Shown here piece after piece: positions 43,487 through 52,316 of a stretch of 59,734 bases of DNA. Every line of letters begins with the position of its first letter. Within the stretch, counting starts at the first letter, position 1. The DNA comes from UBA3775 sp051877895. GTDB lineage: Bacteria; Bacillota; Clostridia; Lachnospirales; Lachnospiraceae. The notes under the pieces were generated by a model that worked only from the letters and a program-made list of their open reading frames with translations, was not told the origin of the DNA and did no database searches. Location: the NCBI GenBank assembly GCA_051877895.1, contig JBJEJI010000038.1, forward strand, positions 1 to 59,734, read 5' to 3'. A program made the translations under genes and the position numbers.

Positions 43487-44515
43487 TTATCTCTGCACAC
43501 GACCTGAACCGTCACCCTGTACCAGTTTTTCCACCTCATCTATTGTAACCATATTGTAATCACCTTCAACAGAATGTTTTAAACAGGACGCAGCAACCGC
43601 AAATTCAATAGAATGTAATGAATCATGCCCCAAAAACTGTGAAGCTATCAAACCGGCCCCAAAACTGTCTCCACCGCCTACACGGTCCACGATGTGCATA
43701 TTATATTTTCTGCTGAAAATAAATTCCTCTCCGTCATAAAGCATTGCGGACCACAGATTATCATTAGCAGATAATGATTCTCTCAGTGTAATTGCCACTT
43801 TTTCAAAGCCAAAGCGTTCTTTAAGCTTATTTGCAACTTCTTTATATCCATCTCTGTTCACTTCTCCTGCGGTAACATCCGTTCCTGTGGCTTTAATTCC
43901 GAAAACATCTGCAGCATCCTCCTCATTGGCAATGCAGATATCAACATAACGGCACAGTTCATCCATTACCTGTCCGGCTTTTTCCCTGCTCCATAGCTTT
44001 TTACGGTAGTTCAGATCACATGACACCTTTACTCCGGCATTTTTAGCTGCTTTGCAGGCTTCCAGACAAATTTCCGCAACATTATCGTTTAATGCAGGTG
44101 TGATTCCCGTGAAATGGAACCATTCCGCACCATCAAATATCTCTTTCCAGTTAAAATCTTTTTTATCAGCAGTATAAATGGAAGACCCAGCCCTGTCATA
44201 AATCACCTTTGATGGTCTTTGAGAAGCACCCTTTTCAAGATAATAGATTCCGATTCGGTCTCCGCCTCTGGCAATTTTAGAAACATCTACACCATACTTG
44301 CGAAGGGAATTAACCGCTGCCTGCCCGATCTCATGTTCAGGAAGCTTTGATACAAACACGGATTCAAAACCAAAATTTGACAGAGAAACCGCAACATTGG
44401 CTTCACCGCCTCCAAAGGTAGCTCCAAATTTATCCACCTGTACAAATCTGTAATATCCCTCCGGTGCCAGTCTGAGCATTAACTCACCAAAGGTTACAAC
44501 CTTGCCTTTTTTCAT
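43487..44515 (-). CDS. kdgK: 2-dehydro-3-deoxygluconate kinase (PfkB family)
   Basis: It phosphorylates KDG to KDPG. The 342-aa PfkB-family kinase has FGELMLRLAPEGYYRF, the GGGEANVAVSLSNFG substrate region and the C-terminal GGGDSFGAGLIA signature with the catalytic Asp. The start follows the kdgA stop directly, with AGGAAAAAA inside kdgA. Function is strongly backed by the neighbours. Confidence 0.95.
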   Translation of the reverse strand: MKKGKVVTFGELMLRLAPEGYYRFVQVDKFGATFGGGEANVAVSLSNFGFESVFVSKLPEHEIGQAAVNSLRKYGVDVSKIARGGDRIGIYYLEKGASQRPSKVIYDRAGSSIYTADKKDFNWKEIFDGAEWFHFTGITPALNDNVAEICLEACKAAKNAGVKVSCDLNYRKKLWSREKAGQVMDELCRYVDICIANEEDAADVFGIKATGTDVTAGEVNRDGYKEVANKLKERFGFEKVAITLRESLSANDNLWSAMLYDGEEFIFSRKYNMHIVDRVGGGDSFGAGLIASQFLGHDSLHSIEFAVAASCLKHSVEGDYNMVTIDEVEKLVQGDGSGRVQR

Positions 44516-45157
44516 CTATTTTTTCCTGCTTTCTTTTACAATTTCAACAGCTTCTGCTGACAGCTTCATTATAGTTTCAAAATCTCCGGAATTTATAAGG
44601 TCACCCTTTACCATCCAGCTTCCGCCACATGCAACAATGCGTTTATATTCAAGATAAGAACCTACATTTTTTGCATTAATTCCACCGGTAGGCATGAAGC
44701 TTACCTCTGAATATGGGGCAGCCAACGCCTTAATCATGCCAAGACCTCCCAAAGGTTCAGCCGGAAAGAACTTTACGGTTTTTAATCCAAGTTCCAGTGC
44801 TGTTTCAATATCACTGGCATTTGAACAGCCGGGAATCATTGGAATTCCTTTATCTACACAATACTTTACAATTCTCGGATTTAAGCCGGGACTAACAATA
44901 AATTCAGCTCCTGCAGCCACTGCACGGTCTACCTGCTCAGTTGTAAGAACAGTACCCGCACCAATGAGCATGTCAGGAAAGTTTTCTGTCATAATCTTTA
45001 TTGCTGATTCTGCACAGGCGGTACGGAAGGTTACCTCCGCACAAGGCAGTCCCCCCTCACATAATGCCTTTGCCAAAGGGAGGGCATCTTTTTCATTTTC
45101 AAGCACAACGACCGGAACTATACCGGTTTCTTTTATTTGATTAATTATTCTATCCAT
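44516..45157 (-). CDS. kdgA: 2-dehydro-3-deoxy-6-phosphogluconate aldolase
   Basis: KDPG aldolase splits KDPG to pyruvate and glyceraldehyde-3-phosphate. The 213-aa class I aldolase has the Glu/Arg pair EVTFRT, GAGTVLT, SPGLNP and the Schiff-base lysine in TVKFFPAEPLGG. The ATG at 45157 has GGAGA. It is directly followed by kdgK, which supplies its substrate. Confidence 0.95.
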   Translation of the reverse strand: MDRIINQIKETGIVPVVVLENEKDALPLAKALCEGGLPCAEVTFRTACAESAIKIMTENFPDMLIGAGTVLTTEQVDRAVAAGAEFIVSPGLNPRIVKYCVDKGIPMIPGCSNASDIETALELGLKTVKFFPAEPLGGLGMIKALAAPYSEVSFMPTGGINAKNVGSYLEYKRIVACGGSWMVKGDLINSGDFETIMKLSAEAVEIVKESRKK

Positions 45158-45245
45158 TATAATCTCCAATCCAGTATTCTGTTACTATCAACATTTCCAG
45201 TTGTCTTTTGCTGTAAATACTCAGATTTCTTTTTGCCGTCACTGA

Positions 45246-46859
45246 TTATGAAGTGTACTTTTTAAGAACTGCCCTTACCGCTCCTTTACCTGCACAAAGC
45301 TCAGCAAAATATGCGCATACTTTTTTTGCAAGACCTACTTCATATAAATCTACACCCCAGATATTCTTGTCTGACAGAATACCTTTCAGAGCAGGCTCTA
45401 CAGGAGTATTTTTCCCTAACACAAAACCTGATACATAAGGACAAACTGTATCAAGCAGAGGATCAGGACTTAATGTGAAGGCATTCCCCTGATCGTCAAT
45501 TCCCATCAGGTAACGCAGCCATCCTGCAAATACAAGAGGTATCAGGTGAAGATTTTTAACATCAAGCTGTTCTGTTTTTTCATAGGCCTTAATGGTTTCC
45601 CCAAATCGGATTGCCAGCTTCTGTGAAGTGTCTGTGGCAATTCTCTGTGGTGTGTCAGGCATAAAAGGATTTGGAATTCGAACCTGAAGTACCGTATCAA
45701 TAAATCCCTTAGGATTGATAATTCCCGGATTTACTACTACAGGAAGTCCTTCCTTGTAACCGATTATTTCTACCATTTTTACGAGTGAAGCATCCTTCAT
45801 CTCTTCTGATATTTTTTTATAACCAAGCAGACAGCCAAACACAGCCAGAGCAGTATGAAGAGGATTTAAGCAGGTACAGACCTTCATTTTCTCCACCTTG
45901 TCAACTGTTTCCCTGTCCGTAAAAAGAATCCCACCTTTTTCAAGCTCAGGACGTCCGTTAGGGAATGCATCTTCAATAACAAGATATTCACATTCTTCTG
46001 CATTTACAAAGGGAGCCACATAAGTGTTTTTAGCTGTTATAACCGGGTCTAAATCCTCAAGACCGTCATTTATCAGCACCTCCTCAACGGAAGGGTCAGG
46101 TCGTGGAGTAATTTTATCTATCATGGTCCATGGGAAACTTACCTTGTCTTTGGAATTAATATAATGCATAAAGCCTTCTTCCACAAGACCATTCTCCACC
46201 CATTTTTCTGCAATACTGTTTACTGCATTGTAAAGCTTATCTCCATTATGGGAGCAGTTATCCATACTGACCATGGCAACAGGCAGCCGTCCTGCCTTAA
46301 ACCTGGTATAAATGAGGGAAACCACCTTACCCATGTAGCTTGAAGGCTTTCCCGGTCCGTTACGGAAATCCTGTTCCACTTCAGGCAGGAGTTTTCCTTT
46401 TCCATCAACAAGGCTATAACCTTTTTCAGTTATTGTAAAACTTGCCATCTGAAGAGACGGACTCTCAAAAATTTCACGAATTCTTCCGAATTCATCCTGT
46501 TTTTCCGAATCCAGAATGCATGACTCCATAATGCTTCCAACAACGGTTTTATCCAGCTTTCCGTCTGCTTTCAGTGTTACTAAAAGAGAATAATCATCAT
46601 GAGGACGGTACATTTTTTCAATAATTTCATAATCAAAGCCTTCTGCAACAATAATTCCCTTGTGAAGTGTACCTTCGTTAAGCATATTCTGGACTACATT
46701 TGCCTGAAATGCCCTGAAAATATTTCCTGCTCCGAAATGAATCCAGAAAGGATTATCTTTAGTAGCTTTCATTACGGACTTTCTGTCATATTCCGGAAGC
46801 TTATAACCTTTTTCTTCCCACACTACTTTGTTTTTTAAATCTGCTTCGCAAAGTTTCAT
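45246..46859 (-). CDS. uxuB: Fructuronate reductase (mannitol dehydrogenase family)
   Basis: It reduces D-fructuronate to D-mannonate with NADH. The 537-aa polyol dehydrogenase has the N-terminal HFGAGNIFRAFQANVVQ cofactor motif, VSMDNCSHNGD, and the catalytic Lys region VCTCLNPLHTALAVFGCLLG. Since uxuA follows in the pathway and no tagaturonate/altronate genes are present, fructuronate is the most likely substrate. AAAGGAA precedes the ATG. Confidence 0.93.
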   Translation of the reverse strand: MKLCEADLKNKVVWEEKGYKLPEYDRKSVMKATKDNPFWIHFGAGNIFRAFQANVVQNMLNEGTLHKGIIVAEGFDYEIIEKMYRPHDDYSLLVTLKADGKLDKTVVGSIMESCILDSEKQDEFGRIREIFESPSLQMASFTITEKGYSLVDGKGKLLPEVEQDFRNGPGKPSSYMGKVVSLIYTRFKAGRLPVAMVSMDNCSHNGDKLYNAVNSIAEKWVENGLVEEGFMHYINSKDKVSFPWTMIDKITPRPDPSVEEVLINDGLEDLDPVITAKNTYVAPFVNAEECEYLVIEDAFPNGRPELEKGGILFTDRETVDKVEKMKVCTCLNPLHTALAVFGCLLGYKKISEEMKDASLVKMVEIIGYKEGLPVVVNPGIINPKGFIDTVLQVRIPNPFMPDTPQRIATDTSQKLAIRFGETIKAYEKTEQLDVKNLHLIPLVFAGWLRYLMGIDDQGNAFTLSPDPLLDTVCPYVSGFVLGKNTPVEPALKGILSDKNIWGVDLYEVGLAKKVCAYFAELCAGKGAVRAVLKKYTS

Positions 46860-46875
46860 TTTTTAATTCCTTTTA

Positions 46876-47949
46876 TTATCCACGTTTATAATTCTTATCA
46901 ATGGCTTCCCATAATCCGTTAATATAGGTTGCTCCAAGTGCTCTGTCATATAATCCATAGCCCGGCATTGCAACCTCATCCCATATCATACGACCATGGT
47001 CAGGGCGTATAGGTCCATCAAAGCCGATATCATAAAGAGCTTTCACGATTTCATACATATCAAAGCTTCCATCGGATGACAGATGTGCTGCCTCTTCAAA
47101 ATCTGTAGGAGTATTAAATTTCAGATTGCGGACATGTGCAAAATGAATTCTACCCTTCAGTGAACGAATCATATCCGGCAGGTCATTATTTAAATTGGTA
47201 CCATAAGAACCTGAACAGAAGGTTACTCCGTTGTGAGGGTTGTCCACCATATTCATCATTCTCAGAATATTCTCTTTGTTAATAATTATTCTTGGAAGGC
47301 CGAACACGCTCCATGCCGGATCATCAGGATGAATTGCCATGTTTATATTGTATTTATCGCAAACCGGCATAATTCTTTCAAGGAAATATTTCAGGTTGCC
47401 AAACAATGCTTCTTCATCTATGTCCTTATACATTGAAAACAGTTCTTTTACCTTTGACATACGTTCAGGTTCCCAGCCCGGCATAATGCTTCCGTTCATG
47501 TCTCCTGCAATGGATTCAAACATTTTTTCCGGATTCAGGGCATCAACTGCTTTCTGTGTATAAGCAAGTACTGTAGAACCGTCAGGTCTTACTCTGGCAA
47601 GCTCAGTACGTGTCCAGTCAAACACAGGCATAAAATTGTAGCATACCATATGAATATCTTCCAGTCCCAGATTTTCCAGAGTTTTAATATAGTTATCTAT
47701 ATATATGTCTTTGTCAGGGGCACCTGTTTTTATGGCATCATGGATGTTTACACTCTCTATTCCGGCAACACGCAGGCCTGCCTCCTCCACCTCTGCCTTC
47801 ATGGCACGAATTCTTTCTCTGCTCCAAACCTCTCCCGGAGCTGTATCGTAAAGTGTGGTGATTACACCGGTAACACCGGGTATCTGACGAATTTGTTTTA
47901 AGGTGACGGTATCAAACTTTGAGCCGTACCATCTTAATGTCATTTCCAT
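46876..47949 (-). CDS. uxuA: Mannonate dehydratase
   Basis: It dehydrates D-mannonate to KDG. The 357-aa TIM-barrel enzyme begins MEMTLRWYGSKFDTVTLKQI, with IHPDDPAWSVFGLPRI, TFCSGSYGTNLNNDL, HFAHVRN and the C-terminal RPDHGRMIWDE containing metal ligands. The start at 47949 has AAAGGG and the family N-terminus; 29 upstream in-frame residues are rejected. It lies 16 nt before uxuB. Confidence 0.96.
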   Translation of the reverse strand: MEMTLRWYGSKFDTVTLKQIRQIPGVTGVITTLYDTAPGEVWSRERIRAMKAEVEEAGLRVAGIESVNIHDAIKTGAPDKDIYIDNYIKTLENLGLEDIHMVCYNFMPVFDWTRTELARVRPDGSTVLAYTQKAVDALNPEKMFESIAGDMNGSIMPGWEPERMSKVKELFSMYKDIDEEALFGNLKYFLERIMPVCDKYNINMAIHPDDPAWSVFGLPRIIINKENILRMMNMVDNPHNGVTFCSGSYGTNLNNDLPDMIRSLKGRIHFAHVRNLKFNTPTDFEEAAHLSSDGSFDMYEIVKALYDIGFDGPIRPDHGRMIWDEVAMPGYGLYDRALGATYINGLWEAIDKNYKRG

Positions 47950-48051
47950 TCTTTTTCCCTTTCCATAACTTCTAACAGCCTGGATTAAACCAGCAAAGTT
48001 TTTGATATTTATAAACTTCAGAACATCCGGCTTCAATACTTTATCATGCTT

Positions 48052-50349
48052 TTAATCTACCCTTGGGATTTTATTCAGACGGGCATTAAGCTCAAGCATC
48101 TGTTCTTTTGTAAGAGCACCTTCTCCGGAGCCAATCATCTTTAACAGTCTGATAACGGTAAATCCATTCATCATCTTCATCAAGGGTTCCATTGAGGTAA
48201 TATCTATATCCATTCCGGCCATAATGCCCTGTCCACCCATGCCCTTCATGAGACCCATGAAAAGCTCTTTCCCTTGGGCAGATTTCATTATATCTCCTAT
48301 AGTATCATTAATTGAATAATAACCCTCTGTTTCAGTAATGTCAAACCAATTTAACACTGCACCTTTTTCTTTTAAAATATAGTCCTCATTTGGCTTATCA
48401 ACCTTTCTCAAGTGACTTTCATCTTTACAGTCTCCGGCAACAGCAACAAGCACTGATTCTTCTTTGTTTGGAACATTAAAATAAAAGAAATGCTCAGGTG
48501 AAAACTGTTTTCCAATGCTCTCTCCATTTACAAACAATTCAACCTCAGGCAGGTTAGAGTAAACCGTAACTTTTGTTACGTCTTCTACCCTGTCCACATA
48601 ACGTTTACCGCAGATGTGAACAAATGGCTCATCTGAAAGCCAGGCTTTATATGCATAGAAGGAATCCTTCTTATACTTACGGTCGAAAGTTACAAGACCC
48701 TTATGGTTCTGTCCGTCTTCCCCTCCCTCTGCTCTTGCATCTGCACCGAAGTCAAACATATTCCAGACATGTGTAGCCCAGATATATGGTCTTGTATATA
48801 ACTGTTTAATCAGTTCTTCATGATAATATGCCTGATATTCTTCCGTGTAATCACCCTGTTTTGGATTTGATGTGTGCCAGTTCAGTGCTTCACAACCATA
48901 TTCACTCATGCCGATTGGGATTTTCGGAAACTTCTCATGGAAGCTATCCAACCAAGGTCCGTTCATGGAAGTATCTCCACCATACCATCCAAAATAGTGA
49001 TTATAGGAAATCACATCCGGAATCTGAATATATGGGTCATCCATATCACACATACTGACTACGGCAATGGTGGTCAGTCTGGTCTTATCCAGTTCATGAA
49101 CCATGTCATTGAGCAGCCTGTGATTTTCCAGAAGGTCAGTGTCACTTTTTCCTCCCATTGTAATCTCGTTGGATAATCCCCAGACAACAATAGACGGATG
49201 ATTATAATTCTGAATTACCAGTTCCTTCATCTGAGATATAGTATTTTCTCTTCCTCCCGGCATATGACGGGAAATATATGGTATTTCCGCCCATACAATC
49301 AGACCTCTCTCATCACACAAATCATAAAAATAAGCATCATGCTGATAATGTGCAAGTCGAACGGTGGTTGCACCCATTTCACAAATCAAATCCATGTCTT
49401 CTCTGTGATGCTCCGGAAGCAGTGCATTTCCGATTTTCCATCTGTCCTGATGACGTGAAACGCCTCTTAAAGGATAGCTTTCTCCATTTAAGAAAAATCC
49501 TTTTTCAGGATCAATGCTGAAGGTTCGACAGCCAAATCTTGCCGAAACCATGTCAAGTACTTTTCCATTACCGGCTTTTTTACTTTCAACACCTTCATCA
49601 CTGCCATCTTCCATGCCTTCCTGAATCAATGCAACTTCTGCAGTATAAAGATATGGATCCTTTTTTCCATTCCATAAATGAACGTCAGCAATATTAATTG
49701 TAATTTCCGTTTCATCTGCATCCTGAACAGCTTCAGCCACTAAGTTTCCGTCTGCTGCTTTGATTTTGTAGGAAAGCTTCTGTCCTGCTGATACATTAGT
49801 CAAATAAACATTAATTTTTACTGACGCATCCTTGCCATTAATTTCAGGTGTAACAACAATACCCGGTCCGCCATAATAATCTAAATCAAAATGGGATTCA
49901 GACACGGAAATAATATTTACATCACGATAAAGACCGCCATAAAATGTGAAGTCGGCCTGCTGTGGATATACATGCTCATTGATACCATTATCAACAGTCA
50001 CCACCAGAAAATTGTGTTCTTCAAGTGCCTCCGTAACATTAACTCTCCAGGTTGAGTAGCCACCGTCATGTGATGCAAGCTTCTTTCCATTTAAAAAGAC
50101 CTCAGCTGAAGAATTGGCACCGCAAAATTCCAGATAATATTCTTCATTTTCAGGAAGCTCTGCTTTGTCAAATTTTTTTGCATAGGTGCAGGTTCCTCGG
50201 TAATAATCATTACCACCGTCCTGACCATCAATATTATTCCAGGTATGCGGAAGATTAATTTTATCCCAATTTTCCGGTAATGTCTGTGGTATAACTCCTG
50301 ATTTTTTAGAAAAAAACCAGTTATCATTAAAATTAATTCTTTGTCTCAT
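48052..50349 (-). CDS. GH2 glycoside hydrolase, probable beta-glucuronidase/galacturonidase, with extra C-terminal helical domain
   Basis: A 765-aa intracellular GH2 enzyme (no signal peptide). It has sugar-binding, Ig-like and TIM-barrel domains with the acid/base Glu in WGLSNEI, the nucleophile in MSEYGCEA, and NHKG, which fits the N-x-K motif that contacts the uronate carboxylate in glucuronidases (some galactosidases also show N-x-K). The last ~90 residues are a Met-rich helical extension ending near ALTKEQMLELNARLNKI, not part of minimal GH2. It heads the hexuronate operon, so release of glucuronate from imported glucuronides is the best guess. GGAG precedes the ATG at 50349. Confidence 0.85.
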   Translation of the reverse strand: MRQRINFNDNWFFSKKSGVIPQTLPENWDKINLPHTWNNIDGQDGGNDYYRGTCTYAKKFDKAELPENEEYYLEFCGANSSAEVFLNGKKLASHDGGYSTWRVNVTEALEEHNFLVVTVDNGINEHVYPQQADFTFYGGLYRDVNIISVSESHFDLDYYGGPGIVVTPEINGKDASVKINVYLTNVSAGQKLSYKIKAADGNLVAEAVQDADETEITINIADVHLWNGKKDPYLYTAEVALIQEGMEDGSDEGVESKKAGNGKVLDMVSARFGCRTFSIDPEKGFFLNGESYPLRGVSRHQDRWKIGNALLPEHHREDMDLICEMGATTVRLAHYQHDAYFYDLCDERGLIVWAEIPYISRHMPGGRENTISQMKELVIQNYNHPSIVVWGLSNEITMGGKSDTDLLENHRLLNDMVHELDKTRLTTIAVVSMCDMDDPYIQIPDVISYNHYFGWYGGDTSMNGPWLDSFHEKFPKIPIGMSEYGCEALNWHTSNPKQGDYTEEYQAYYHEELIKQLYTRPYIWATHVWNMFDFGADARAEGGEDGQNHKGLVTFDRKYKKDSFYAYKAWLSDEPFVHICGKRYVDRVEDVTKVTVYSNLPEVELFVNGESIGKQFSPEHFFYFNVPNKEESVLVAVAGDCKDESHLRKVDKPNEDYILKEKGAVLNWFDITETEGYYSINDTIGDIMKSAQGKELFMGLMKGMGGQGIMAGMDIDITSMEPLMKMMNGFTVIRLLKMIGSGEGALTKEQMLELNARLNKIPRVD

Positions 50350-50382
50350 ACAATTTCTCCATTTAAATATTTTCTCATATTG

Positions 50383-50445
50383 ATTTTATTTTATCACAGT
50401 TTATATATTAACCTATTGTTTATTTTTAGGGAAAATAGGAAAATT
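50383..50445 (-). promoter_or_regulatory. Promoter and operator of the hexuronate operon
   Basis: TTAATA (50406-50411), 17-nt spacer and TAAAAT (50383-50388) on the minus strand. The 26-bp motif shared with 41213-41238 (22 of 26 positions) lies at 50420-50445, starting 9 bp upstream of the -35. CCTATT/AATAGG (50412-50417 and 50434-50439) form an inverted repeat around it. Confidence 0.6.
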
Positions 50446-50473
50446 TTTATAAACAAAGTCTGTATAACGCAAA

Positions 50474-50514
50474 AAACAGGCATTGAAGAATAATTTCCCC
50501 TTCAATGCCTGTTT
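50474..50514 (-). terminator. Terminator of tagG-tagH
   Basis: A perfect 15-bp stem (50474-50488 with 50500-50514), then TTTTTTGCG on the minus strand, just behind the ABC ATPase stop. Confidence 0.92.
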
Positions 50515-50532
50515 GTTAATCTGTTTATATTA

Positions 50533-51273
50533 TCAGTTGTTTACCATTTTCTGATAAACTTCAGCTACTTCTTCAACATCTCCGTACTGAAGAACCTTTC
50601 CTTTTTCCATGAGAACGGCCTTGTTGCACAGACGAAGTACCTGGTCAATGGAATGTGATACAAAAAGCACCGTTACACCGGTATCAAACATTCCTGCAAT
50701 TTTCTGTTCACATTTTTTTCTGAATTTTGCATCACCTACGGAAAGTACTTCATCGAGAATCAGAATGTCCGGAGCAACAATGGTTGCAATGGAGAAACCA
50801 AGTCTGGCTCTCATACCCGATGAGTAATTTTTCAGTGGAACATTTATGAATTCTCCCAATTCAGAGAATTCCACGATTTCATCGTATTTTTCATCAATAA
50901 AGCTTCTTGGATATCCAAGTACCGCACCATAAAGGTAGATGTTCTCACTTCCGGTATACTGCATGTCAAAACCTGCTCCGAGTTCAATTAAGGGAGCAAT
51001 TTTACCTTTAGTGTGAATGGTTCCTTCTGTAGGTTTTAAAACACCGGCAACTACCTTCATTAATGTACTTTTTCCGGCGCCGTTAAAGCCAAGAATACCT
51101 ACTCTGTCGCCTTTCTTAACATTAAAGCTAACATCTTTCAGTGCCCAGAACTCATTATATTTAAGTTCACCTTTTATCTTTTTTATTACAAAAGTTTTTA
51201 AATCGTCCACCTTTTCTTTGCTAAGATTAAAACGGACACTGATATTCTCCAGTTCTATTGCATTATTAGCCAT
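50533..51273 (-). CDS. tagH: Polysaccharide/teichoic acid export ABC transporter, ATP-binding subunit
   Basis: The ATPase of a TagGH/Wzm-Wzt type exporter that flips undecaprenyl-linked glycopolymer. The 246 aa have Walker A GFNGAGKST, the signature YSSGMRARLGFS, and Walker B ILILDEVLSVGD with the family's Asp-Ala-Lys-Phe continuation. It lacks the C-terminal carbohydrate-binding or TagH tail domain, so it is the short type. The ATG at 51273 has GGAGG; the longer frame is rejected. It lies 79 nt after tagG. The symbol is by analogy. Confidence 0.88.
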   Translation of the reverse strand: MANNAIELENISVRFNLSKEKVDDLKTFVIKKIKGELKYNEFWALKDVSFNVKKGDRVGILGFNGAGKSTLMKVVAGVLKPTEGTIHTKGKIAPLIELGAGFDMQYTGSENIYLYGAVLGYPRSFIDEKYDEIVEFSELGEFINVPLKNYSSGMRARLGFSIATIVAPDILILDEVLSVGDAKFRKKCEQKIAGMFDTGVTVLFVSHSIDQVLRLCNKAVLMEKGKVLQYGDVEEVAEVYQKMVNN

Positions 51274-51352
51274 TATTTCCTCCAGAATTATCGAATAAAA
51301 TAATAAACAAATCAGCTTATTATTAATGTACACATAAGTGAATCAGATTTAA

Positions 51353-52132
51353 TCAGATATACAGTATAAACTCATCCTGCTTTTTATAAAATACAATCAG
51401 ACCGATTATCAGAACAATAACCGAAAACCCAAGGGCATACATTGTAGACCGGAAATATAATCCTTCACCGTATACAACCGTCTGTCTGAAATTTTTAATG
51501 ATTGCATAAAGCGGATTCCACTTTAATACCCATTCCGCTTTTGTACCGATTAATCTGGCCGGATCATAGAAAATAGCACAACAGTACATAACCAGCATCA
51601 TAAAAACATTCCATAAATATTCAATATCACGGAAGAAGACATTGAGTGTTGCCAAAAGAAGTCCTGTTCCCACACTGAAAATAAGCAGTGTTCCCAATGG
51701 TACAAGTGCCTCAATAATATGCCAGGTAGGCTTTACTTTAAAATATATACTTACAAGCAACAGTACAATAAGTGATACTGCAAAAAGGAAATAGTTAAAC
51801 AGTACCGCAGATATTGGATACATATATTTCGGTACATAAACCTTCTTTATCATGGATGCATTGTTTCTGATAGATCGCATTGCTTCACGTGTTGCATTCT
51901 GATATAAAGTAAAAATCAGACGACCGGAGAGGATGAATACAGGAAACAAAGGATCCTTGTTATTTAAAAGAGTTCCGAATACATAAGAAAGTACTATCAT
52001 TGTAAGGAAGGGTTCCAGCATAGACCAGAACACTCCCAAATAAGATTTTCTATATTTTAATTTAATTCCCTTTTTTGTTAATTCCATTAACAAGTAACGA
52101 TACTTGTTAAAATTATGAAGCATTGTTTTCAT
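51353..52132 (-). CDS. tagG: Polysaccharide/teichoic acid export ABC transporter, permease subunit
   Basis: An ABC-2 type permease of 259 aa with about six membrane helices. The typical N-terminal amphipathic helix and LKYRKSYLGVFWSMLEPFLTM motif are present, as is the FRDIEYLWNVFMM segment. The start at 52132 has GGAGG. It is first gene of tagG-tagH, divergent from a CDP-glycerol transferase that likely builds the exported polymer. Confidence 0.9.
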   Translation of the reverse strand: MKTMLHNFNKYRYLLMELTKKGIKLKYRKSYLGVFWSMLEPFLTMIVLSYVFGTLLNNKDPLFPVFILSGRLIFTLYQNATREAMRSIRNNASMIKKVYVPKYMYPISAVLFNYFLFAVSLIVLLLVSIYFKVKPTWHIIEALVPLGTLLIFSVGTGLLLATLNVFFRDIEYLWNVFMMLVMYCCAIFYDPARLIGTKAEWVLKWNPLYAIIKNFRQTVVYGEGLYFRSTMYALGFSVIVLIIGLIVFYKKQDEFILYI

Positions 52133-52186
52133 AAAAATCCTCCGAATAAAACTTGCCAAGCTTCCAAAAAATTACATACATTGCAT

Positions 52187-52215
52187 ATAATACCACATTT
52201 ATTCAAAAATATCAA
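52187..52215 (-). promoter_or_regulatory. Promoter of tagG-tagH
   Basis: TTGATA (52210-52215), 17-nt spacer, TATTAT (52187-52192) on the minus strand. Confidence 0.72.
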
Positions 52216-52241
52216 TCATTCAATTATCATCCAAATCCAAG

Positions 52242-52270
52242 TTGCTATTATGCACTGATATTGCTATAAT
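52242..52270 (+). promoter_or_regulatory. Promoter of the long CDP-glycerol transferase gene
   Basis: TTGCTA (52242-52247), 17-nt spacer, TATAAT (52265-52270) with TG one base before it (extended -10). Confidence 0.75.
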
Positions 52271-52316
52271 AACTATAATATTTTGAAGTATATTATATAC
52301 TATGCGGAGGTATAGC

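Noticed and set aside
44694..45140. 148-codon plus-strand frame opposite kdgA
   Set aside because: Entirely inside kdgA, no ribosome site; a reverse-frame shadow.
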